A stretch of 14,060 nucleotides of DNA from Ovoidimarina sp050299695 (GTDB taxonomy: Bacteria > Pseudomonadota > Alphaproteobacteria > Rhodobacterales > Rhodobacteraceae): positions 1-14,060 of the forward strand of contig JBNKWI010000090.1 in assembly GCA_050299695.1 (NCBI GenBank), given 5' to 3'. Every line of letters starts with the position of its first letter. The first letter of the stretch is position 1. The position numbers were made by a program, and so were the translations under genes. Below the pieces are notes generated by a model. The model had not been told where the DNA came from and searched no databases. It saw nothing but the letters and a program-made list of their open reading frames with translations. Shown piece after piece: positions 6,449-12,840 of this stretch.

Positions 6449-7372
6449 TCAGGCCAGGGCGGCAGGAACCGTCGAGGCGCCGCCGTTCTCGATCGCCCAT
6501 TCGGCATTGGTCTTGATGCCGCCGAGCGGGAAGAAATGCACCGCCTCGATGCCGAAATCGGGGTTCGCGGCCTTGTGTTCGGCCAGTTCGCGGACCACGT
6601 CGGTCGGTTCGTAGGGCAGCACCAGCTTGGTCACGTCCATCGCGCGCTTCTGCAGCACCTTCAAAGACGGACCGACGCCGCAGGCGATGGCGAACTTGAT
6701 CAGCGTCTGCAGCTTCGCGGGGCCCGCCACGCCGATATGGACGGGGATGTCGATCCCCTCGGCCTTGAGCCGGTCGACCCATTTGATGATCGGCTTGGCA
6801 TCGAAGGCGAACTGGGTGGCGATGGCCATCTTGGCGTCGGTGCGCTCGCAGAAGCCCTGCTTCCACTTGAGCGCTTCCATCACCATCTTGTCGCCGCCAT
6901 TCGGGTCGATGTCGCGGTTGCCTTCGGGGTGGCCGGCGACATGCAGCCGCTCGAAGCCGTACTTGTCGAAGAGACCGGTCTCGATCATCTGGATCGAGCT
7001 GTCGAAATCGCCGCGCGGTTCGGGGATGCCGCCGCCAAGGAGCAGCGCCTGCTTGATGCCGGCCTCGCCCTGGTAGCGGTTGATCCAGTCTTCCAGTACC
7101 GCCTTCGAGGCGATCGAGCGCGCGGGCAGGTGCGGCATCACGTTGAAGCCGTCCTTCGCGAGACGCGCGGCGGTCGCGACCATGTCGTCGATCTCGGTGC
7201 CGTCGATATGCGCGATGTAGACGCGGGTGCCCTCGGGCAGGAGCGCGCGGAAATCCTCGACCTTCTCGGCCGTGCGCGGCATCACCTCGATCGAGTAGCC
7301 TTCAAGGAAGGCTTCGACCGCTGCGGACGAGATCTTCGGCGCGTCCTTGCGCTTGAACTTCAAAAGAGCCAT
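6449..7372 (-). CDS. divergent methylenetetrahydrofolate reductase (MetF superfamily)
   Basis: A 307-aa protein, close to the ~300 aa of bacterial MetF. Family pieces are SIEVMPRTAEKVEDF (27-41; E. coli FEFFPPRT, with Glu29 at the catalytic Glu position), FNVMPHLPAR (76-85), LLLGGGIPEP (110-119), GFERLHVAGHPEGN (139-152), AIATQFAFDAKP (183-194, Gln187 at the folate-contacting Gln) and VHFFPLGG (278-285). The enzyme interconverts 5,10-methylene-THF and 5-methyl-THF with FAD. Where E. coli MetF has LRGDLPPG, this protein has LGGGIPEP, so the flavin-side Asp appears to be Gly115. ATG 7372 is preferred because GGGAGG lies five bases upstream; an in-frame ATG at 7399 would overlap the preceding stop as TGATG and add nine residues. 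It sits 26 bases after the virulence-factor-domain gene and four before the HAD gene. Confidence 0.87.
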   Translation of the reverse strand: MALLKFKRKDAPKISSAAVEAFLEGYSIEVMPRTAEKVEDFRALLPEGTRVYIAHIDGTEIDDMVATAARLAKDGFNVMPHLPARSIASKAVLEDWINRYQGEAGIKQALLLGGGIPEPRGDFDSSIQMIETGLFDKYGFERLHVAGHPEGNRDIDPNGGDKMVMEALKWKQGFCERTDAKMAIATQFAFDAKPIIKWVDRLKAEGIDIPVHIGVAGPAKLQTLIKFAIACGVGPSLKVLQKRAMDVTKLVLPYEPTDVVRELAEHKAANPDFGIEAVHFFPLGGIKTNAEWAIENGGASTVPAALA

Positions 7373-7377
7373 CAGAG

Positions 7378-7383
7378 CCTCCC
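7378..7383 (-). promoter_or_regulatory. Shine-Dalgarno site fixing the MTHFR start
   Basis: The minus strand reads GGGAGG here, five bases ahead of ATG 7372. This favours 7372 over the upstream in-frame ATG at 7399, which has no comparable site. Confidence 0.7.
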
Positions 7384-7398
7384 ATCGCGGCACGGGCA

Positions 7399-7695
7399 TC
7401 AGCCCCGGCCTTCGTTCGCCACCAGCGCCCGGATCCGGTCGCCATCGTATTCCGCCTCGATCCGCGCCGCCTCGGCACGGGCCAGCTCCTCTGGATCGCC
7501 GTCCTTCTCGCCCGATGGCACCTTGCGCCATTCGGCGAGATAGGCGTCGGTCTCGGCCGCGCCGCTTTTCATCGCGGCCCGGTCGATCGCCTGCTCGAAG
7601 CGCTCGGCGAGCTGCACCTTGGCGCCACGGCGTCCCTTGCCCACGATCACCTGGGCCGGGATGTCGCGCCAGTAAACGATGGTCACTTCGGGCAT
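7399..7695 (-). CDS. 'virulence factor' domain protein (PF13769-like), function unknown
   Basis: A 98-aa soluble protein beginning MPEVTIVYWRDIPAQVIVGKG and continuing with RGAKVQLAERFEQAIDRAAMKSG, YLAEWRKVP and EAARIEAEYDGDRIR. By recall this matches the short conserved domain labelled 'Virulence factor' in Pfam, whose name is historical and says nothing sure about activity. The block VTIVYWRDIPAQV looks like a beta-hairpin and the rest is helical and charged. ATG 7695 is preferred over the longer open frame because AGAGGA lies eight bases upstream and the longer N-terminus is Arg-rich noise. It is first in the leftward cluster, 26 bases before MTHFR, so a role connected to one-carbon metabolism is a reasonable guess from position only. 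Confidence 0.78.
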   Translation of the reverse strand: MPEVTIVYWRDIPAQVIVGKGRRGAKVQLAERFEQAIDRAAMKSGAAETDAYLAEWRKVPSGEKDGDPEELARAEAARIEAEYDGDRIRALVANEGRG

Positions 7696-7774
7696 CGGCG
7701 ATTCCTCTGGTCGGCTCTCTCCTACGCGGCGCCGGACCCGGGACCCGGTGCGTTTTCGACATGCACCGCGCCGC

Positions 7775-7788
7775 AAGCGACGTCGCTT
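7775..7788. promoter_or_regulatory. 14-bp perfect palindrome, candidate operator between divergent genes
   Basis: AAGCGACGTCGCTT is perfectly self-complementary and lies 80 bases upstream of the virulence-factor-domain gene and 113 bases upstream of ppx, in a 205-bp divergent intergenic region. Its size and position suit a dimeric transcription factor controlling the one-carbon cluster. I do not recognise it as the site of a known regulator. Confidence 0.45.
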
Positions 7789-7845
7789 CCGATTTAGCCC
7801 GGTTGCGGTGCGGGCACCACCGGGCAATGCGGCGCGGGCCAAGGC

Positions 7846-7874
7846 TTGCGCCGAGCGCGGCCACCGCCTAGCAT
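7846..7874 (+). promoter_or_regulatory. candidate sigma-70-type promoter for ppx
   Basis: TTGCGC (7846-7851) and TAGCAT (7869-7874) are separated by exactly 17 bases, matching three and four of six consensus positions. Transcription would start near 7881, just before the ribosome site at 7891-7896. This is a visual match only. Confidence 0.35.
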
Positions 7875-7882
7875 GTGGATAA
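7874..7882 (-). promoter_or_regulatory. perfect DnaA box in the ppx leader
   Basis: The plus strand reads TGTGGATAA, the exact complement of the consensus DnaA box TTATCCACA. It begins at the last base of the candidate -10 box and covers the predicted transcription start of ppx, so bound DnaA would be positioned to block or modulate initiation. Confidence 0.4.
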
Positions 7883-7900
7883 CCTGAGTTGGAGGGCGAC

Positions 7901-9010
7901 ATGCCGCCCGAGCGTCCCACTGGTGCGGACGCGTTCCCGAAGCCGGTCGAGCGAGCCGCGCCACGACCGCCCGATCCCGCGGACCTCTATGCCGCGCTGG
8001 ACCTGGGCACGAACAGTTGCCGCATGCTGATTGCCCAGCCGCAGGGCAACCAGTTTCATGTGGTGGACAGCTTTTCGAAATCCGTGCAGCTGGGCTACGG
8101 GCTCGAGAGTTCCGGGCGGCTGTCGCGCTCGTCGATGGTGCGGACGATCCAGGCCTTGCGGATCTGCCAGTCGAAGCTCAAGAAGCACGAAGTGCGGCGG
8201 ATGCGGCTCGTCGCCACCGAGGCCTGCCGGCGGGCGCAGAACGCGCGACAGTTCATCGAGATGGTGCGCCGGGAGACCGAGCTCGGCCTCGAGATCATCG
8301 AGCCCGAGGAGGAGGCCCGGCTGGCGGTGATCTCCTGCGCGCCCCTGGTGTCGACCAAGACCGAGCAGTTGCTGGTCGTCGATATCGGCGGCGGCTCGAC
8401 CGAGCTTGTCTGGATCGACCTGACCCGGGTGCCGCGCGCCGAGCGGCCGCGCGCGATCATGCGGCTCCATGCCGGCTTCACCAATTCCGACACGCCGTTT
8501 CCGGCGGCGCGGGTGGTGGACTGGATCTCGGTGCCCCTGGGCGTCGCGACGCTGCGCGAGCAGTTCAACGACGTCGCCGACGATTCCGCCCGTTTCGCGC
8601 TGATGAGCTGGTTCTTCGAGGAGAACCTGTCGAAATTCTCGCCCTACGAGGCCGAGCAGACCCGCGAGGGGTTTCAGATCATCGGCACCTCGGGGACGAT
8701 CACCACGGTCGCCGCATCGCATCTGGGCCTGAAGCGCTACGACCGGACACGGGTGGACGGGCTCCGGATGACCTCGGACCAGATCGACCGGGTGATCCGC
8801 GAATACCTCTCTCTCGGCCCCGCCGGCCGCCGCCGCGACCCGCGCATCGGCCGCGACCGCCAGGCGCTGATCATGTCCGGCGCGGCGATCCTGCAGGCGC
8901 TCTTGCGGATCTGGCCCACCGACCGGCTGACGGTCGCCGACAGGGGGCTGCGCGAGGGGTTGCTCTACGCGCAGATGTCGGCGGACGGGGTGCTGGAGGA
9001 CCGGGGATAG
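7901..9010 (+). CDS. ppx: Ppx/GppA-family phosphatase (exopolyphosphatase / pppGpp phosphatase type)
   Basis: A 369-aa cytoplasmic ASKHA-fold phosphatase. It has the phosphate-1 loop ALDLGTNSCRMLIA (32-45), VATEACRRAQN (104-114), the catalytic region EIIEPEEEARL (131-141), phosphate-2 loop VVDIGGGSTELV (159-170) and, further on, IIGTSGTITTVAA. Members remove terminal phosphate from polyphosphate or convert pppGpp to ppGpp; the two activities cannot be told apart here. At 369 aa it is the short form usual in alphaproteobacteria, lacking the C-terminal HD-type domain of E. coli Ppx (about 510 aa). The first ~28 residues are Pro-rich and outside the fold. ATG 7901 has GGAGGG four bases upstream (7891-7896); an in-frame TTG at 7889 is unlikely. 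It is a single-gene unit ending at inverted repeats shared with the convergent gene. Confidence 0.9.
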   Translation: MPPERPTGADAFPKPVERAAPRPPDPADLYAALDLGTNSCRMLIAQPQGNQFHVVDSFSKSVQLGYGLESSGRLSRSSMVRTIQALRICQSKLKKHEVRRMRLVATEACRRAQNARQFIEMVRRETELGLEIIEPEEEARLAVISCAPLVSTKTEQLLVVDIGGGSTELVWIDLTRVPRAERPRAIMRLHAGFTNSDTPFPAARVVDWISVPLGVATLREQFNDVADDSARFALMSWFFEENLSKFSPYEAEQTREGFQIIGTSGTITTVAASHLGLKRYDRTRVDGLRMTSDQIDRVIREYLSLGPAGRRRDPRIGRDRQALIMSGAAILQALLRIWPTDRLTVADRGLREGLLYAQMSADGVLEDRG

Positions 9011-9021
9011 CCGGGGAGGCG

Positions 9022-9067
9022 GAAACTCATTGAGTTTCGGTCCAAAATTCCTGGTTCAAGAATTTTT
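9022..9067. terminator. two inverted repeats between convergent genes, likely bidirectional termination
   Basis: The 68-bp gap between the ppx stop and the PEP-mutase-family stop holds two hairpins. GAAACTC (9022-9028) and GAGTTTC (9032-9038) pair perfectly around ATT. AAAATTC (9044-9050) and GAATTTT (9060-9066) pair around a 9-base loop and, with A/T on both outer flanks, give a T-run on either strand. The AT-rich character stands out from the surrounding DNA. Confidence 0.55.
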
Positions 9068-9078
9068 CGCCCGGCAGG

Positions 9079-9888
9079 TCACGCGAGGAGCGCGTCGATC
9101 TCGGCGCCCGACATGCCGCCGAGGCCGGAGAAATCGCCGGCCCCGAACATCGCCCGGCCCGCTTCCAGGATCACCTTGTGCGTGGCGCGCGCCAGCGCCG
9201 AGCCGAGCGAGATCCGGGCGATGCCCATCGCCGCGAACTCCGCCCTGCCAAGCCGCGTGAACGGGCCGGCCGCCAAGGCGTTCACCGTTTTCGCGGTTGC
9301 CGCGACGACCCGGGCGAGCTCCTCCGGCGAGGGCGGCAGCGGCAGGTAGAGGCAATCGGCCCCGGCCGCGTCGAAGGCCCGGATGCGCCACAGCGCTTCT
9401 TCCATGTCGTAGACGCCGTTCATCACCCCGTCCGCCCGGGCCACCAGCACGAAATCGCGGGGCAGGGCGCGGGCGGCGGCGGCCGCCGCGCGGATCCGCT
9501 CGACCGCGAGGGCGCGGTCATAGGCCGCCACATCGGGCAGGGCAGTGTCTTCCACCGAGATCCCCGCGAGCCCGGCCTCGAAGGCGAGCCGCACGGTTTC
9601 GGCCACCGTTTCGGGCGCATCGCCGAAGCCGTTCTCGAAATCGCCCGAGACCGGGACCTGTACGGCGGCAACGAGCGTCTCGGCATGGGCCAGCGCCTCG
9701 TCGCGGGTGACATGGCCCATGTCCGGCCGTCCGAGCGTGAAGGCGTGGGCCGCCGACGAGGTGGCGATGGCCGCGGCCCCGAGCGACGCCAGCATCTTCG
9801 CGGAGCCCGCATCCCAGGCATTGGCGAGAATGAACGGGTCTCCGGGGCGGTGCAGGGCGCGCAGCGCCGCGCCGGGATCGTGGGTCAT
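9079..9888 (-). CDS. PEP mutase / isocitrate lyase superfamily enzyme
   Basis: A 269-aa TIM-barrel enzyme of the PEP mutase/isocitrate lyase superfamily. Visible motifs are ILANAWDAGSAKML (20-33), AIATSSAAHAF (40-50; the SS pair follows the substrate-site pattern), VSGDFENGFGD (80-90; metal-binding acidic stretch), GISVEDTA (109-116) and LVARADG (148-154). The Lys-Lys-Cys-Gly-His loop of true isocitrate lyases is absent, so it is not a glyoxylate-cycle enzyme. Members cleave or decarboxylate 2-oxo acids or carry out C-P bond formation; this one most resembles the short, uncharacterised lyase/hydrolase branch. ATG 9888 overlaps the aminotransferase stop by four bases, so the two are made together and a 2-oxo acid made by transamination may be its substrate. 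That link is inference. Confidence 0.85.
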   Translation of the reverse strand: MTHDPGAALRALHRPGDPFILANAWDAGSAKMLASLGAAAIATSSAAHAFTLGRPDMGHVTRDEALAHAETLVAAVQVPVSGDFENGFGDAPETVAETVRLAFEAGLAGISVEDTALPDVAAYDRALAVERIRAAAAAARALPRDFVLVARADGVMNGVYDMEEALWRIRAFDAAGADCLYLPLPPSPEELARVVAATAKTVNALAAGPFTRLGRAEFAAMGIARISLGSALARATHKVILEAGRAMFGAGDFSGLGGMSGAEIDALLA

Positions 9889-11063
9889 GACAGGCTCCTT
9901 GCAAAATCGGCGATCTCTTCCAGAGCGGCGGCGAAGGCCCCATCCTCCACGGTCATCGCGATCCGGAGATGGCCGGCAGCGGAGGCGCCGAAGGCTTCGC
10001 CGGGCATGACCGCGATGCGGCGCTCGTCGAGGAGGCGGTCGGCGAAGGCGAGGCCGGAGAGGCCGGTGGGGCGGATGTCGAGCATCAGGTACATCGCCGC
10101 CTGGGCGGGCAGGAGGCGCAGGGCCGGGCGGTTCGAAAGGATGTCGAGCGCCAGCGCGCGGCGGCGCAGGAACGGGGCGGCGATTTCGGCCTCGAAGGTT
10201 TCGCCCTGCGCCAGCGCGAAGAGCGCGGCGTCCTGGATGAAGCCCGGGACGCCGTAATTCGTCGCGGTGGCGAGGTCGGCGAGCCGGGCGATGACCGGCT
10301 CGGGGCCCACCAGCCAGCCGATCCGGCTTCCGGTCATCGCGTGGCTCTTCGACATGGAGCCGACGAGGAGCGTGCGCCCGGCCATCCCGGGGAGCGCGCG
10401 GGGGCTCAGATGGCTGCCGTCCCAGACCTGGGTTTCGTAGACCTCGTCCGAGATCAGCCAGAGCCCGTGCGCCGCCACCACGCCCGCGATCCCCTCGAGC
10501 GTCGCGCGGTCGTAGAGCCCGCCCGTGGGGTTGTTGGGCGTGTTGATCAGGAGCGAGGCGGCGCCCGCCGCATGCTCCGCCAGCGCGGCGGGATCGGGGC
10601 GGAACCCGTCGCGCGAGCGGGTGGGCACCGCCACCGGCACCCCGCCCGCGGCCCGGATCGTGCCGGGATAGGTGGTGTAATAGGGGTCGATCATCAGCGC
10701 CCGGTCGCCCGGATCGAGCGCCGCCATATGAGCGGCGAACAGCGCCGCCTGCGCGCCCGGGGCGATGAGAACGTTGTCGCGCCCGGTGGGCACACCGGTC
10801 CGCGCCGTGACCCGCGCCGCTACCGTCGACCGCAGCGCATCGGTGCCCGGCACCGCGGCATAGCCCGTGTGCCCGCCCCGCGCCGAGGCGCCCATTGCGT
10901 CGAGGATCGCCGGATCGGTGCGGATGTCGTGCTCGCCGATGGTGAGCTCGGTCACCCTCGTGCCGGCGGCGACCATGGCGCGGGCGCGCAGGAACACCGA
11001 CCAGCCATCGGTGCTGCCGTCGAGCCCGCGGATGCGTGCGGAAAGGGCAGGGAGATTCGTCAT
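9885..11063 (-). CDS. class I/II PLP-dependent aminotransferase
   Basis: A 392-aa fold-type I aminotransferase, normal length for the aspartate aminotransferase-like group. Motifs: HTGYAAVPGTDALR (65-78), APGAQAALFA (101-110; cofactor phosphate region), INTPNNPTGG (173-182; Asn binding PLP), ISDEVYE (204-210; Asp206 for the pyridine nitrogen and Tyr209), VGSMSKSHAMTGSRIGW (234-250; Lys239 forms the Schiff base), and near the end HLRIAMT, whose Arg binds the substrate carboxylate. It would transfer an amino group between an amino acid and a 2-oxo acid; substrate unknown. The ATG at 11063 was chosen because it places GYAAVPG and K239 at typical positions; the longer frame to 11171 reaches into the divergent ABC gene. 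Upstream it has only a weak GAGA-type ribosome site. Coupled (ATGA) to the PEP-mutase-family gene. Confidence 0.9.
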   Translation of the reverse strand: MTNLPALSARIRGLDGSTDGWSVFLRARAMVAAGTRVTELTIGEHDIRTDPAILDAMGASARGGHTGYAAVPGTDALRSTVAARVTARTGVPTGRDNVLIAPGAQAALFAAHMAALDPGDRALMIDPYYTTYPGTIRAAGGVPVAVPTRSRDGFRPDPAALAEHAAGAASLLINTPNNPTGGLYDRATLEGIAGVVAAHGLWLISDEVYETQVWDGSHLSPRALPGMAGRTLLVGSMSKSHAMTGSRIGWLVGPEPVIARLADLATATNYGVPGFIQDAALFALAQGETFEAEIAAPFLRRRALALDILSNRPALRLLPAQAAMYLMLDIRPTGLSGLAFADRLLDERRIAVMPGEAFGASAAGHLRIAMTVEDGAFAAALEEIADFARSLS

Positions 11064-11106
11064 GGCGCCGATCTCGCCCGGAGCGCGCGCCCCGCGCAAG
11101 GGGGCC

Positions 11107-11134
11107 TTGAGGTCGCGCACGGTTTCGGCATGAT
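11107..11134 (+). promoter_or_regulatory. weak candidate promoter for the ABC operon
   Basis: TTGAGG (11107-11112) and CATGAT (11129-11134) are 16 bases apart in the 86-bp divergent gap. Transcription would start about nine bases ahead of the GTG at 11150, giving a very short leader. Weak visual match. Confidence 0.2.
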
Positions 11135-11149
11135 GCCCGGACGGGATCG

Positions 11150-12034
11150 GTGGGGACGAGACGAATCGCACAGCTGTTCGACAGAAGCGCCCGGCGCGGA
11201 TTGCTGCTGGTCAGTCCGACGCTGATCTACGCGATGGCGCTTCTGGCCGTGCCACTGGCCGCCATCGTGGTGTTCAGCTTCTGGAGCCAGGACTTCCTGA
11301 CCGTCGACACCACGCCGACGCTCAAGAACTATCGCGAGGCGCTCACCGAGCCGCTCTACCGGCTGCTCCTCGGCCGCTCGATCCTGATCTCGGGCGCGGT
11401 GACCCTGGTGACGGTCGTCCTGGCCTTTCCGATCGCCTATTACGTCAGCTTCCACGTGCCGGCGCGGCGGAAATCGCTCTGGATCTTCCTCATCACCATC
11501 CCGTTCTGGACCTCCTACCTGGTGCGGGTGTTCCTCTGGAAGGTGATCCTCGGCTTCAACGGGGTGATCAATTCCGGCCTGATGGCACTCGGGATCATCG
11601 ACGATCCGGTGACCTTCATCCTCTACAACGCCAATGCCGTGGTCATCACGCTGGCGCATGCCTTCGCGCCCTTCGCGATCCTGCCGATCTTCGTCGCGCT
11701 GGAGAAGATCGACCGGTCGCTCCTCGAGGCCTCGCGCGACCTGGGCGAAGGCCATGTGGTGACCTTCCTGCGAGTGACGCTGCCGCTCGCCATGCCGGGC
11801 GTGGTGGCGGCGGTGCTGATCGTGTTCATCCCGACCGTGGGCGACTACGTCACGCCCGAACTGGTCGGCGGTCCGGGCGGCACGATGATCGCCAACATGA
11901 TCCAGACCCAGTTCCTGAAGATCAACAACGCGCCGATGGGCGCGGCGCTCGCCGTGATCGCGATGGCGGTGGTCACGGTGATCGCGCTGATCTTCGTCTG
12001 GCTGAACCGCCGCTGGCTGGGGGCGCCGAAATGA
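11150..12034 (+). CDS. ABC transporter permease, spermidine/putrescine type (PotB-like)
   Basis: A 294-aa inner-membrane permease with six likely helices (about 20-45, 75-100, 110-132, 160-182, 215-230, 265-286). The cytoplasmic EAA coupling loop is EASRDLGEGHVVTFLRVTLP (193-212), with the Ala-x-x-Leu-Gly core that contacts the ATPase. The long first loop with FWSQDFLTVDTTPTLKNYREAL is typical of PotB-type permeases of polyamine and related importers. No ATG suits; the GTG at 11150 gives a sensible short basic N-terminus (VGTRRIAQLFDRSARRG) and has only GGGA nearby. Its stop overlaps the next start as ATGA. It is first in a three-gene operon and divergent from the aminotransferase. Substrate is not determined: this transporter group also carries other small cationic or organic solutes. 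Confidence 0.88.
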   Translation: MGTRRIAQLFDRSARRGLLLVSPTLIYAMALLAVPLAAIVVFSFWSQDFLTVDTTPTLKNYREALTEPLYRLLLGRSILISGAVTLVTVVLAFPIAYYVSFHVPARRKSLWIFLITIPFWTSYLVRVFLWKVILGFNGVINSGLMALGIIDDPVTFILYNANAVVITLAHAFAPFAILPIFVALEKIDRSLLEASRDLGEGHVVTFLRVTLPLAMPGVVAAVLIVFIPTVGDYVTPELVGGPGGTMIANMIQTQFLKINNAPMGAALAVIAMAVVTVIALIFVWLNRRWLGAPK

Positions 12035-12840
12035 AGGGCAGGGGGCTCCGCATCTACGCGCTGGCGTATCTGGTGTTCCTGTACGCGCCGATCGCGCTCC
12101 TGCCGCTCTTCGCGTTCAACGATTCCACGATCATCGCCTTCCCGCTCAAGGGCTTCACGACGAAGTGGTTCGGCGAGCTCTCGACCATCGAGGCGCTGCA
12201 CGGCGCGGTCTGGACCTCGCTTTCCATCGCCGTCACCTCGGCCATGCTGGCCACGGTGCTGGGGATCTGCGCCGCCCGCGCCGCGACCCGCTACCGCTTC
12301 CCGTTCAAGCCGGGGATCATGGGGCTGATCATGCTGCCCCTGGTCCTGCCCGAGATCATCGTCGCGGTTTCGCTCCTCGTGGTGGTGGTGCAGCTCTTCG
12401 GCCTGAACCTCTCGCGCTGGACGGTGATCGCGGCGCATACGCTGATCTGCACGCCGTTCTGCATCGCGATCCTGAACTCCTCCTTCGGCAATCTCGACGC
12501 CTCGCTCGAGGAGGCCGCGGTCGATCTTGGCGAAACCCCGGCCTCGACCTTCCGGCTGATCACGCTGCCGCTGGTGATGCCGGGGATCATCTCGTCCCTG
12601 CTCATCTCCTTCACGATCTCGCTCGACGAGTTCATCATCGCCTTCTTCCTCACCGGGACCCAGCCGACGCTGCCGGTCTATATCTGGGGGCTTCTGCGCT
12701 TTCCGCAGCGGCTGCCGGTGGTGATGGCGCTGGGGACGATCCTCGTCGCGCTCTCGATCTGTCTTCTCATCGTCGCCGAGTATTTCCGCCGCCGGGGCGT
12801 CGCCCGGGCAGGCCAGGAAGACCACGGAGGGTTCCTGTGA
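12031..12840 (+). CDS. ABC transporter permease, spermidine/putrescine type (PotC-like)
   Basis: A 269-aa second permease, with helices at about 8-28, 60-82, 96-122, 130-150, 182-205 and 228-250. The EAA loop is EEAAVDLGETPASTFRLITL (160-179) and the segment SFTISLDEFIIAFFLTG (193-209) is a hallmark of PotC-type permeases. It pairs with the preceding PotB-like protein to form the membrane channel. Its ATG overlaps the stop of the upstream gene (ATGA) and its own stop overlaps the start of the ATPase gene (GTGA at 12837-12840), so all three are tightly coupled. The C-terminus is a short basic/hydrophilic tail (RRRGVARAGQEDHGGFL) in the cytoplasm. Confidence 0.9.
   Translation: MKGRGLRIYALAYLVFLYAPIALLPLFAFNDSTIIAFPLKGFTTKWFGELSTIEALHGAVWTSLSIAVTSAMLATVLGICAARAATRYRFPFKPGIMGLIMLPLVLPEIIVAVSLLVVVVQLFGLNLSRWTVIAAHTLICTPFCIAILNSSFGNLDASLEEAAVDLGETPASTFRLITLPLVMPGIISSLLISFTISLDEFIIAFFLTGTQPTLPVYIWGLLRFPQRLPVVMALGTILVALSICLLIVAEYFRRRGVARAGQEDHGGFL

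Noticed and set aside
7874..7882. Chromosomal replication origin
   Set aside because: One DnaA box only, with no cluster of boxes, no AT-rich unwinding region and no dnaA/parAB/gidA-type neighbours.
9079..9888. Phosphonate biosynthesis locus (PEP mutase)
   Set aside because: No phosphonopyruvate decarboxylase or further phosphonate genes nearby, and the protein resembles the broad lyase branch rather than a true PEP mutase.
9969..11225. 418-codon plus-strand open frame opposite the aminotransferase
   Set aside because: Shadow of a gene with complete PLP-binding motifs; no domain recognised.
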